Positions 1 through 9,700 of a stretch of DNA of 52,500 bases are shown here, piece after piece (the first letter of the stretch is position 1; each line of letters opens with the position of its first letter). The stretch spans positions 537,501 through 590,000 of the forward strand of contig CAJNDS010000802.1 of the NCBI GenBank assembly GCA_905221605.1, written 5' to 3'. This DNA comes from Symbiodinium natans (taxonomy: Eukaryota > Sar > Dinophyceae > Suessiales > Symbiodiniaceae). The translations under genes were made by a program, and so were the position numbers. The notes beneath the pieces are model-generated. The model saw nothing but the letters and a program-made list of their open reading frames with translations, was not told the DNA's origin and made no database searches.

Positions 1-561
1 CTTGGCAACGCTGTGCGGAGCGCTGTGGGAGGCGCGGCGGAGCCCAAGGCCAAGGCGGCGAAGGCCGAAGGTGCCGGTGGCCCGGCCGCTGTTGGCCTCG
101 TGGCGCGCTCCGTGGATGGAGATTTGATGAACGAGGTGGACTGGCCCAGCGCAGGTATCCTTAACGCGTCGGAGTCGGATCCCACTGAAGCCCTGCGCGC
201 TGGTGGGGTTTCGTCAGACGCAGATGGCGCACCTGAGATGCTCTTTCTCTTGCCCTTCATCTCACCTGTGAAGCTTCAGAAGCTAGTGCTGGAGGCTCAA
301 AGCCTGGACAGCGCTCCAAAAGCACTCCGGCTCTTCGCGAACAACCCGAATTTGGACATGGATGATGCTGCCGGGGGCGCCGCAACCCAGGAGTTTAGTG
401 ATGTGTCCTGGACCAGTACTGGCTCCATGACGACGGCTACGATTGACGTGAATTTCTTAAAATTTCAGAAGCTGAGCTTTCTGGCTGTCTATGCCAAGGG
501 TGATGAGGACTCTGGCCATCCGCTGAACATTAGCAAACTCTGTCTCATCGGCAAATCATAG
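1..561 (+). CDS. PITH-domain protein, C-terminal part (5' truncated by window edge)
   Basis: The frame is open from base 1 to the TAG at 559-561, so the gene starts upstream of the window. After an Ala/Lys/Gly-rich linker (about the first 35 residues), the protein reads as a PITH domain. This is the beta-sandwich fold found at the C-terminus of thioredoxin-like TXNL1 and in PITHD1, where it binds the 26S proteasome. Diagnostic stretches are DLMNEVDWPSAGILNASES near the start, then the hydrophobic MLFLLPFISPVKLQKLVL, APKALRLFANNP, LDMDDA, and a final FLKFQKLSFLAVYAKGDEDS leading to ISKLCLIGKS at the stop. Order and spacing match a complete PITH domain of about 150 residues. No thioredoxin CxxC motif lies inside the window; whether a thioredoxin domain precedes it cannot be seen. 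The family call is confident, the exact orthologue is not. Confidence 0.85.
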   Translation, partial: LGNAVRSAVGGAAEPKAKAAKAEGAGGPAAVGLVARSVDGDLMNEVDWPSAGILNASESDPTEALRAGGVSSDADGAPEMLFLLPFISPVKLQKLVLEAQSLDSAPKALRLFANNPNLDMDDAAGGAATQEFSDVSWTSTGSMTTATIDVNFLKFQKLSFLAVYAKGDEDSGHPLNISKLCLIGKS

Positions 562-996
562 GTCCTAGGTAGTGCGAATATGCAGGTAGTGGCAAACAAT
601 AGCTTTGCCAGACTTCGTTGGTACGCAGAAAAGTACTGGCAGGAATGAGTGCGAGCATTTAGCATGGAGGATGCCACGACATGCCACACACCTCACAAGC
701 TATTGTATCCAGCTGAAGCGAAGGGCTGCGGACGGCTGATTCTAGGACCTAGGAGCTAATGTAACTCTTGCATCCCGGCCAGGAACCAGAGAAAAAGAAA
801 GAGAAGAAGTATAAGCAAGACCCTGGTCCCACTCCCAAGGGTGGCGGCCTCAGCTCAATTCTCAATCAAGCGCCAAAGCTGGAGAGGAGCAGACACCGCT
901 CAGCTGCAACTTCGCAATAAAGCCACGAGAGGTCCAGCCGGTCCTGCGAGTAGCGAAGCCCCCAAGGAGGAGGAAGCTCCGCACCCTCTGACATGA
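562..996 (+). other. 3' flank of PITH gene with possible Lys-rich and Glu/Pro-rich exons
   Basis: Bases 562-782 show nothing clear. From 783, just after an AG, a frame open to TAA at 918-920 begins EPEKKKEKKYKQDPGPTPKG. From 931 another frame, ending TGA at 994-996, reads GPAGPASSEAPKEEEAP. Both compositions are protein-like and could be terminal exons of a separate small gene or alternative 3' exons of the PITH gene. No homology is recognised. An AATAAA at 916-921 is probably coincidental, because dinoflagellates generally do not use that polyadenylation signal. Confidence 0.25.
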
Positions 997-1928
997 TTCT
1001 TCCACCGGTGCGGCTTTCAATGGCTTTGTTTGCCATCAGTTTTCTATCAGCTAAGGCCGAGGTTCATACAACCCCCAGGTATAGACGCTAGTCACAGTCA
1101 CTAAACGCCCAGAGAAAGGCCACAACATGCGCGCCCGTGGCACGAGCTTGGCACAATCCCTTAGCCAGGCCCACAGCCGAGGTGCCAGAGGAGCCACCTG
1201 AGGCCACTGGAGCTTTCGTGGGATTTTGCTGCCTTGAATCTGTGACTGGTGTAGCTGACGGTTTACCAGTCCCGCGCTCCAGTAGCACACAAGTGCGATG
1301 TTGCTGCATGCAGGTCTCGTCGGAGTCCGAAGAGGAGATGCCATGCCACTGTGTCGTTGTATTTCTGGACGGGTCACCACCAGCACCTCGACATTCTGAC
1401 TTTGCACTTAGCCAGCTTGAGAGATTTTGCTAGCAGTCAAATTGCACTTCAAGATCCGTTGTGCATTCATGAAGCAGCACGTTCTCACCACTCGTCAGTC
1501 TTAGATTTTGCAGAAAAAAAGCGCCGAAGAATTGCAGCAGCATGCTAGCTGAGATCCAAAACAAGACCGACATGCCGTTTCGCTGCACGGTGAAGAGTGA
1601 TGACGAGTGTTGTTTGCACAAAAGAGTGCGACAGAAACAAAGGGTTCGACTCGCGTCTCGCACACACAGACATGTGGCGGCCTTTGCCACGTCTGTCGAA
1701 CAGGAGAGCGTAGCAGAACCGCCACCTCCAAAGGCCGACCATGTGGTGAATTTGCGGTGACTGCCAGGGCTGAGATTAGCCGGGAAGATAGACATGGTGT
1801 GCAATAGCTTCAAAACGGTCCCGGAATTGTATAGATGCTTTTTCAAGGGAGGAGGTTATATGAGGTTATATGAATTTGAGAGGGGCAGCAAGGGCCGGCA
1901 ATTCTTGTCTAAAGGCGCGCTATAGTTT
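997..1928. other. No recognisable gene
   Basis: Open frames on both strands overlap each other and have no family signature or convincing splice structure. A short direct repeat of GAGGTTATAT occurs at about 1852-1872. Nothing else was recognised. Confidence 0.5.
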
Positions 1929-2237
1929 TTGCCGCCCCAGCCCAGCAAACTTGACTTTATTCAGGAACCCCGACTAGGCGCGTACAACATTAACCAGGAC
2001 CCTTTGCAGCCTTTGCATTTTCAGGACAGAACTTCGACAATGGAAGGGCAAGTCCGAGATTTTACCGGATCGTATGATTCCAAGAATATCATGAATCAAC
2101 TTCATTCAGCATCGTCAATTCCACCCTATATTGGGAATGTCCTGTCAACGGACGAACCCACAATACTCACACATGAATTCCAAGAATGCTCGATTTTTCC
2201 GGAAGACTCGCAGTTGACGTCGTGGAAACTCTTTTGA
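1929..2237 (+). CDS. Hypothetical ORF, 102 aa, AT-richer than its surroundings
   Basis: An uninterrupted frame runs to the TGA at 2235-2237. It has a balanced composition with many Asp, Glu, Gln, Ile and Ser residues. The region is visibly richer in A and T than the GC-rich DNA around it. No domain, signal peptide or membrane segment is visible and the family is not recognised. The start at 1929 is not an ATG in a strong context. The segment may be an internal exon, or part of an inserted element with different base composition. Confidence 0.3.
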   Translation: MPPQPSKLDFIQEPRLGAYNINQDPLQPLHFQDRTSTMEGQVRDFTGSYDSKNIMNQLHSASSIPPYIGNVLSTDEPTILTHEFQECSIFPEDSQLTSWKLF

Positions 2238-3975
2238 GCCCATTCCCATGAATCAGCCCCTCAAACTGCGGTCGAAGGCTTAATTAGCAGCTTTAGCAGC
2301 TGATCAGCTGGGCTGGCTCTGCGAGTTGCGTTGTCCTGCTGATTGAGATTTCGTCGGGCTGCTTTCGTCTCCCCCCTTTTATTCCCGGCTATCTTTGGAT
2401 GGTTGGGAGAAAGCTTGGCGAAGTGGAAATCAAGCGGAGCGGTGGGTTGCGTGGGTTGCAGCACTCGTGTGTTGCGGTGTGTTCAGTTGTGGTGTAGGCT
2501 GAGGCGATGGTGGGAGACTTGTGCCTTTGTCTTTCCCGTCAGGTCTTTGAAGACAAGTGCGCAGGCGACTTACACCTTCTTGAGTCGAGACATCTCAAGA
2601 CGTCTATTCGTGGCTTTTGCCAAGGTGGGGAATGGCCCGGGGAAGGGCTTGCAAGACGAGCTGCGGCCTGAGTTGTGCGACAGTGCGATGTGTCCCTATG
2701 CTCAGGTCCATGATCAAGAGTTGTTGAGCTTTGTTGACATTTGAGGCCCATCGTTTGCAAAGGGCGTGGCCTCCAAAAGCAGGATGAAGAACTCAACAAG
2801 ACAGGGCACCCATCTCGGCCTTTCCAGTGACTCCAGTGGTTGTCTGGACATGTCTGGGCGAGTTGTGGTGCATATTTCCTCAGCAGCAGCAGCAGCTCAA
2901 CTCTCAGAGGCGATGCTACGAGCTCAACCTGGTGGAACAACCCAAGCATCTGCCTGAAATCAGATTCCAGCTGTTTCGTAGATCACTGCTGCAGCACCTG
3001 TGAGTCTGTGAGTTGCTGCGAAGGCTCGGACTCAGCAATTCTGGAAGTTTGGCATGGAACTGAGCGGCAGTCAGCACGCCAAAATGAGGCCCAGGTGTTA
3101 CAACTTCGTGGCGTGAGCCCATGAAGCCCTGAACCTATAAGGCCACCATCGATTTGGATGGAAGCCTAGCCTGGCTCTTGGTGTCTCAACTGGGGTCTTT
3201 CTCTGGCTCACGGGGTCCACGCATCCAAGGCCCGCACGGGAAAGTCTGCCCGTGGTGTCGGCGTGTATGCCGGAGGCACCGCGCGCCATGTGACATCTGG
3301 TGACTCATTTTCAGAGCGCAAAGTGGCAAAAGCTGTGGCAAGCTGCTCGTGCCGTATTTTGAGTTTGCATCTGCTTGACTGGAATGAGCCTCGGAGGCAG
3401 CATTCTGGGAGGTGTCCAGTTCGCTTGCGGCTTGGAGATTTGTTGTCTGATTCCTCCAATGCCCCAAGTGCCTGGTAAGGCCAACTCTTGGGGCTCCAAG
3501 TCGGCTGGCCGCCTCCTTGCAAGTGCCTCAAAGCCCGAAAAGCCCTCGTGTCGTGACCGCCGCAGCTCGCAGTCATTCTGGCAGCGCATGCAGTCACAAG
3601 GCGAATACCTGGCCTGACGCGGAGCCATACCTGGCACAGGCGGAGCAGTCTGAGCAATTCTGGCTGCGGCTGCCTGGATCCCGCATGACATGTCTCGCTC
3701 TGGTAGGTGTGGGAGCAGCACCCCAAGGGCCACAAAACGCCAGTGAAGTAGGAGCCTTAAAGGGCCCAGTGGGTGCAACCAAAAAGGCGGCACCGCCTTG
3801 GCATGACTCGTTCCGCAAAATGGCTTGGCACTGCTTTGCATCGCGTAGGCGTGAGCTGATCAAGCTTGGTGCCATTTCTCCCCACCGAGCGTTCGCAGCT
3901 TGGTTTCTGCATCTTCCAGCTATTGTTTGTCTTATTGTTGCTGGTATTGCTGGTCTTGTGATCGTCAACTGTTAA
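2238..3975. other. GC-rich stretch with overlapping open frames, no assignable gene
   Basis: Long frames overlap on both strands, notably 3208-3735 and 3311-3841 on the minus strand and 3517-3975 on the plus strand. The last ends in a hydrophobic helix followed by the T-rich repeat. Because several frames stay open together, openness carries little information here. None shows a known motif. Confidence 0.4.
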
Positions 3976-4089
3976 TTGTTTTTTTTGGTGATCTGGCTCT
4001 ACATGACTCTTGTTAGCGTTCTTGTTCTTGCGATCGGTACTGTTAACTGTTACTCTATATGTTTGGCTATGTTTATTGTCATGGTTTTG

Positions 4090-4245
4090 TTCTTGTGGTT
4101 GCCGTTGCCGTTCCTGTTCTTGTTGTTGTTATTGCTCTTGGTTCTGTTCTTCTTGTTCTTCTTGTTCTACTTAGTATTCTTCTTACTCTTCTTACTCTTC
4201 TTATTCTTCTTATTCTTCTTTCTTTTTCTTCTTTGTTGCTTGTTG
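4090..4245. repeat. T-rich trinucleotide microsatellite (TTC/TTG/TTA)n
   Basis: A pyrimidine-rich run of TTCTTG, TTCTTA and related triplets covers about 150 bases. It produces artificial hydrophobic Leu/Phe/Val-only translations on the plus strand and Arg/Thr-rich ones on the minus strand. It is a simple repeat, not a membrane protein. Confidence 0.85.
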
Positions 4246-4260
4246 TGTCCATAGATGATG

Positions 4261-5797
4261 CCAATGCAGGTCCACAAGCCTGCAATCTGTGGACTGTTTG
4301 GGCCGGGGCCGTGGGCTGGAAATTCACATGGGGATAGCCAGCCTCACAGAGTCCGATGTGCAATCCTGACATGAGGTGGTTCAGGGCAGAAGTCCTTGGC
4401 AAGCGATGCCACGGTCAAGTTCGAGGTGCTGGAAGTCGGACTCTCAAATCTGCCCATCACCATCAGTGAAACAGCGATCGCAATGATCTTGTGCGATGTT
4501 GCACATAATGAGGCGGCGGTCTCTCCATAGAGGAGGAATCATGAGGAGCCTGGAGAAATTGCAGGTCTCACCGCAGGTGCGCATCCAAAGGTTCCACCTG
4601 CTAACGAAGGCCATGCTACAACCCGATATCTCTGAGAGACCCGTTTTCAATAGCCGTGTCTGGATCCGAGGCCTATAGTAGCGGTCAAGTTGCCAAGTCA
4701 ACCAGATGTGAGCCAAGCTCCTGGTTGCATGGTGGTTGCGCTGCTCCAGGAAAGAAATTGGGGATGGGAGCCTTGAGCCTTAGCGTTGGGACCGTGTAAG
4801 ACGGCAAGGCAACAGATGTAGCAGAAGGCTTGTCCTTGCAGCTCGAGGCAGCAAGCAGGTTGTGCGGCAACGGTCTACGGCGGTACAGTAGCGACACGAA
4901 ACCCCGGTAGGTCTCATTCCGCCATGGGCAATCTATAGTAGGGGGGAGCATGCGTACTGATGTCATCTGGAGTGCATGCACGGCAGCTCAGTGGGAGCTG
5001 TTGGTGAGCCACGACGCAGAGCTAGCACGTAGCCATCACTGAAGACTTGACACTTGCATGAACATTCCACTGGATGGGTGCATAGCAAATTGGGAGTCTT
5101 GGAAGCTGCCGCTTCTTGAGCCGCAGGTGGGTCATGTGAGTCATGTGGCCGAGTCGATTGGTTTTATCTCGGTTCGCGTTCGATCTAAGTCTAGAGTCTA
5201 GGGTCTACAAGTTGTGGCACCTTCCTGACCTGTTCGTTTCCCATGTAACCAAGGGAGGCACATGCTGTTAACATCCTCGGTTGGCTCGGCATGGAGGAGT
5301 TGATGCTAGTTTTGATGTTTTGTGAGGGGCACCTTGATGTCGCACCCAAGAAACTGAACCTGAATCATATTTGTGTATCATACGCCAGAATCTCGACATC
5401 GAAAGATAAGATGAGGGAGCTGCGTGCATGTTAGCCGCGTTTGCAAACACCACTGCACTCCAGAGCTAGATTCTAGGTCCGAGCAGGCATGCTGTGTACA
5501 TTCACGATCACGGCAATCTTTGCTAGGGCGATGCTCCGGATACGACCTGGTTCTTGCCTGGCACCAACAGGTAAGTAGCACATCGACCTTGGGAAAGCCA
5601 TTCCAGGTAATGAGTAAGCCAAGTGCATGAACGAGCTGAGAATTGGGAATGATCTGGTGCTCTTGCCCGCATAAGGCTTAGACCGTGTGCCGCAGGCTCA
5701 GATTGTTGAGTGATGGGGACGGGGCCATTTGGGAACTCCAGATTCTTGAGGTTTGCTTCAGCGCATATAGCACCGGCTCTCTAGCACTCTCGGCAGC
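4261..5797. other. No recognisable gene
   Basis: Only short open frames on both strands without motifs. Nothing supportable was seen. Confidence 0.45.
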
Positions 5798-6223
5798 TTG
5801 CTGCGGCAACCAGACCAAACTGCAAGTACCACGCATGTGGCTGTCCAGTTGCGCGTAGTTGAGGGCGAACTACGGCAACTACGGTTTCTGTCGGGTGAGG
5901 CTGCAATCATCTGCCAAAAGAGGGCTCCTTTTGGGAGCCGAGAGATGCGTAGAGTAGAGCTTACTGTAGGCAATCCCTCTAGAACAAGCGCCCAACTATG
6001 GCTGGTGGACCAGCCCTGGATGATGGGGGCGATGGGGCCGCGGTCCTCCGAGGGGAGATCCGCCGAATTCTGGGCGCAGCGCTCAGCAATTTCACAAGCT
6101 TTTTTGCTGCCAGCGCAAGCCTGTGCTGACATGTCTTTGATTTTGAGTGCAGGTGGACAGGCGCCAGAAGAGCTCTTGCGCGCCCTCACGGGCAAGGACG
6201 GCGGCAGAGAGGTTGCGAGGTGA
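5798..6223 (+). CDS. Unassigned ORF upstream of the USP gene (141 aa)
   Basis: A long open plus-strand frame ends just before the USP exons. It is overlapped by an equally long open minus-strand frame (5758-6312), so the coding strand is uncertain. The plus translation is rich in Arg, Glu and Leu and shows no known domain. It could be the N-terminal region of the USP gene or an unrelated relic. No splice junction linking it to the catalytic exons was found. Confidence 0.25.
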   Translation: MLRQPDQTASTTHVAVQLRVVEGELRQLRFLSGEAAIICQKRAPFGSREMRRVELTVGNPSRTSAQLWLVDQPWMMGAMGPRSSEGRSAEFWAQRSAISQAFLLPAQACADMSLILSAGGQAPEELLRALTGKDGGREVAR

Positions 6224-6229
6224 TTTCGG

Positions 6230-6313
6230 ATGGACATTGTGGCACAGCACGTCGCAACGGAAACTGCCTCGTCATTTGCAAGGAGTTGCAAGACATGCTT
6301 GCAGAAGCTCATG
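6230..6313 (+). CDS. Possible first exon of the USP gene
   Basis: An ATG at 6230 opens a 28-codon frame starting MDIVAQHVATETASSFARSC and including SCKTCLQKL before a TGA at 6314. Codon usage looks protein-like and the exon lies 300 bases upstream of the first certain USP exon. The link is inference only. Confidence 0.25.
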
Positions 6314-6610
6314 TGACTGCGAGCCTCGGCCCTGTTGGCAGGTTAGGAGTGGCCAAGGATGGCGCTTGTGGCCAGCATTTTGAAGAATGCTACTCAGGAG
6401 AGCTGCCCAGGCAACCAATGTCGCAGCCTCTATTCACATGCGGCCATATGTTCAGCTAGGAGACTGTGGTGTATGTTCCACGTGGTCCCTTGTTCCATTG
6501 TATTCTGTCGGACCAGGCCCCCACCGAATTCCAGCCGCCTCCACGACTTGCCGGTGAGGAGGCTCTGTGACTTGAGAGAAGGAATCCTGCTTAACATATC
6601 CTGCCTTCAG

Positions 6611-6776
6611 CTGCGAGGCAGCGATCCCCAAAGGATTGGCGAATTTGGGCAACACGTGCTACCTCGGTTCAATTCTGCAGTGTCTGGCGTGGCTCGGCAT
6701 TGCCGGTGGTCTGAGCCGTGTTTCCAACACGCTGTTGATTCGGTATGGCCCACGTCTGGACGAGCTACCCATCTCA
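6611..6776 (+). CDS. USP exon with catalytic cysteine box
   Basis: The acceptor CTTCAG ends at 6610. The exon translates as CEAAIPKGLANLGNTCYLGS and onward through QCLAWLGIAGG to a GT donor at 6777. The Cys of GNTCYL is the predicted nucleophile, and the Asn five residues before it (LANLGNTC) would form the oxyanion hole. This is the strongest single family signature in the window. Confidence 0.92.
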
Positions 6777-9700
6777 GTATGGGACAGATCCTGTATAGAC
6801 CCAAGGCAGACTCAAAACTTCACGCTAGAATTGGCTGGCCACGACCGTCGACTGGGTCGCATAGGCCACCTTGTGCCAGCCACTTGCTTTGTTTGCATGG
6901 GCCCCGCAGTGCTCGATACAGCAACCAGAGAAGGCCATTGACATGGTTGAGGACACGAGCTCAACGGCATCCTCACCAAGCTGCGATCCATGGGGCAAGA
7001 CCAGCCCTCCGTGGCAGCAGTCTTGGGAGAGCTCGCCGGCAGGCCCTTAAAGATTAGCACCAACGACGCAGTTCACTGCAGCACAGCCCTCGGCCTTCGG
7101 TGAGGTATCGCTGGTACGAAAGCAAGTCACAGCAGGATGCGCATGAGCTCCTCCGAACCCTCTTGGGTGCTGTTGCAGATGAGCTGGAGGCTCCAGAGGA
7201 CCAGGAGAGCTACTCGGACTTATGATGCGCGGGATGGCCTATCGAACTAATTTTAACGCTACGCGACCCGCCTCGGCCTGGCCCATGCTCGCGGCATCCG
7301 CAGCACCCTACAGTAGCATGGCGTGGCAGAGCTTTCAACGCTACGCGACCCGCCTCGGCCCGGCCCAGCGCATCCGCGTGAGCATGGTGATTCCACAGCG
7401 CCCAAGTCGCTGGACCCCAAGCAATAAGGGTTGGGTTTAGGGTTTAGGGTTCCGGGTTTATTGTTTTATGGTTTGGGGTTTAGGGTTGAGGGTTAGTTTA
7501 GGATTGAGGGCTTAGGGCTCAAGCTTTGGGGTAGGGTTGAGCCAGGTCCTGCTGGGAGGGGCCTCTGGTCCTGGCGAACCGTCCGCTTGCGGACCCCGGT
7601 TTTCCAGGGGGGTACCCATTTGAGGCAAAAAAAGGGGTCCGAAAAAGGGCTTTGGGTGTGGGGAGGATTTGGAGGGGGGTGCCTGTTCTGACAACCTATA
7701 CACCTCCGGCCCGAGGCCTGGGCGGATTAGGGTTGAGGGTTTGAGGGTTTGAGGGTTGAGTGCTTAGGGCTTAAGGTTGAGGGTTTAGGGTTTAGGGGTT
7801 TGGAGCCCTGTCAGGAGTACAGGGTATTGGGACAGCCAAGCCGGCCGAGAGCATAGCCAAGCTCGTTGCAAAAGGGGTTTGGAGCTTCGAGTTCAAGGTT
7901 CAAGCTTAGACTCTTCGGCTCGTGTCACTTAATGCATCCCCGGCCGTGCTCACACCAGTCAGTTGAGCCTCGGGCCCTCAAGCCAGTCGCTCCAGGACAA
8001 CAGGGAGTGGGGTAGGGGTGGGGGTATGGGGGGGGGGGGGTTGAATTGTCCGCTTGCGGACCCCGGTGTCCTAGGGGGGTACCCATTTGAGGCAAAAAAA
8101 GGGGTCCGAGGAGGATTTGGAGGGGGTGTCTGTTCTCACAACCTATACACCTTCGGCCCGAGGCCTCGGCGGATTAGGATCCTACGGTATGTCGCTCAAA
8201 TCACTGCTGCAAGTGCTTCCTGCAAGATCCGCCGGAAGCAAGCCAGTGATGACAACAATGTGAACCCAGGCTAATTTAATCATGTCCAAGCCACAAGCTG
8301 GCATCGACTAATGACTTACTCTTCGCTTCAGGCTTGCAGCAAGTGGTGCACAAGAGCTTCAAAGGACAGATCTGCGAAGCCATCTTATGCTGGTCTTGCA
8401 GGTCCAACGCCTTGATCCGGATTCCGGAAATGTGAATAAGTGCGGATCTACGCTGTGCTTCAAAGATCTGTTACCTCGTTTGTGCCAGGGCTGTCCGAAA
8501 TACCCACACCAGCCGAGAACCAAGGCAGATCACGCTGCGCCACGAAGAGTTTTTGGAACCTTGGCTGCTGCAGGTGTGATTGCATACCAGATGCTGCCTC
8601 TTGTGGTTGAAACCACCATCAAGGACTTGTCCTTAGACGTCGCTGCCGGCGAGGACGACCCCGGCCCACTGGGTCTTCATGGCTGGGTCATGCCATTTTG
8701 CTGCTTTTAGATGGGGGCGGCAACGCTGCTATCTTTGTCATCTTTTCACCTGATTCCCATCATTTGGGGGCAAGGGTCCTACTTGATGTTAACTTAAGCT
8801 GCATCCGGGAACGTTGGGTGCATGAATTGGCAACCGGCAAGCGTTAAGCGTGTCCAGGATCTTGGGATGATTTCATTGACTAGGTTTTGGGCAGCCTCCT
8901 TCTATCCTGCCGCGATTCTGCATAGGCAGGGTTCGGGATTTCAACGACCGAGGAAGCCGCTGCAAGACAAAACTCTGCAAGAAGAAGATCAGGCGATGGC
9001 CCCGGAGGAAGCCGAGGAGTGACTTGGATCAGTTCATGTTGGTTCAGTCATGAGTAGTTTAGTAATTCGTCATGAATTAGATTCGTCATCATCAAGGCAT
9101 TAAAAACTGCTTGTTGTCCAACCATCCAACTAGCGTTTCAAGGCCAAAGCCGGTGGCAGATGAGTTCGACAGCGCTGCACTTGAAGTGCAATTGGAATCA
9201 CTGCAGCATATAGATAGATAAATAAATGTTCGCACTTCCTGACCTATGAGTTCATGTTGGCAACCGAAGCTTGGCAGGGCGTGCAGTTGCCATTCGCTTT
9301 GGGTGAGTCCCTGACGAGGAACGAGTACCTGGACGAAGGATCGCTTTAGGCTTGGATTGGGCCGATGCCCAACAGCATGGTTGCAAGGTGTTGCGCCGCA
9401 CTGACCTCAGCGCCCTTCTGCTATTGTTCTTGAAGCCGGTGCTCATCATCACTAGGAGTAGTTGCTATATGCTTCGATCAGGAATCATGCACGGATCCAT
9501 GGTGGATACTTGGAACAAGCGTCAAAGTCCAGACCGGCGCGTATGTCCAGGGCTTCTCCTCCTCTCAGTCAATGGCGTCTTGGCGTCGGTGATGTGCAGA
9601 AATGCTTCCGTCACCGCCACATGTCTTAAGCCTCAGGAAAGGAAGACCACGATGAAATGCTGCAGGTTGCTGTGCGGCAATTTGTGTGGGCACCGGTGAT

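Larger units (their letters stand above)
7226..8331. other. USP intron filled with degenerate telomere-like and dispersed repeats
   Basis: This intron separates the QQDAHE exon from the CWSC exon. It contains imperfect TTTAGGG-type units (about 7432-7530 and 7728-7802), two copies of a 150-bp direct repeat, and runs of G. An earlier direct duplication with GCTACGCGACCCGCCTCGGC occurs at about 7258-7278 and 7340-7360. No exon was recognised. Confidence 0.6.

Noticed and set aside
916-921. AATAAA polyadenylation signal after the PITH gene
   Set aside because: Single hexamer in a region that may be coding; dinoflagellates are not known to rely on it.
3976-4402. Very hydrophobic 'membrane proteins'
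   Set aside because: Leu/Phe/Val runs come from the TTC/TTG repeat and have no charged loops or family pattern.
5758-6312. 184-residue minus-strand frame
   Set aside because: No domain recognised; the plus strand is equally open and lies just upstream of the plus-strand USP gene. It may be a relic, but neither strand can be supported.
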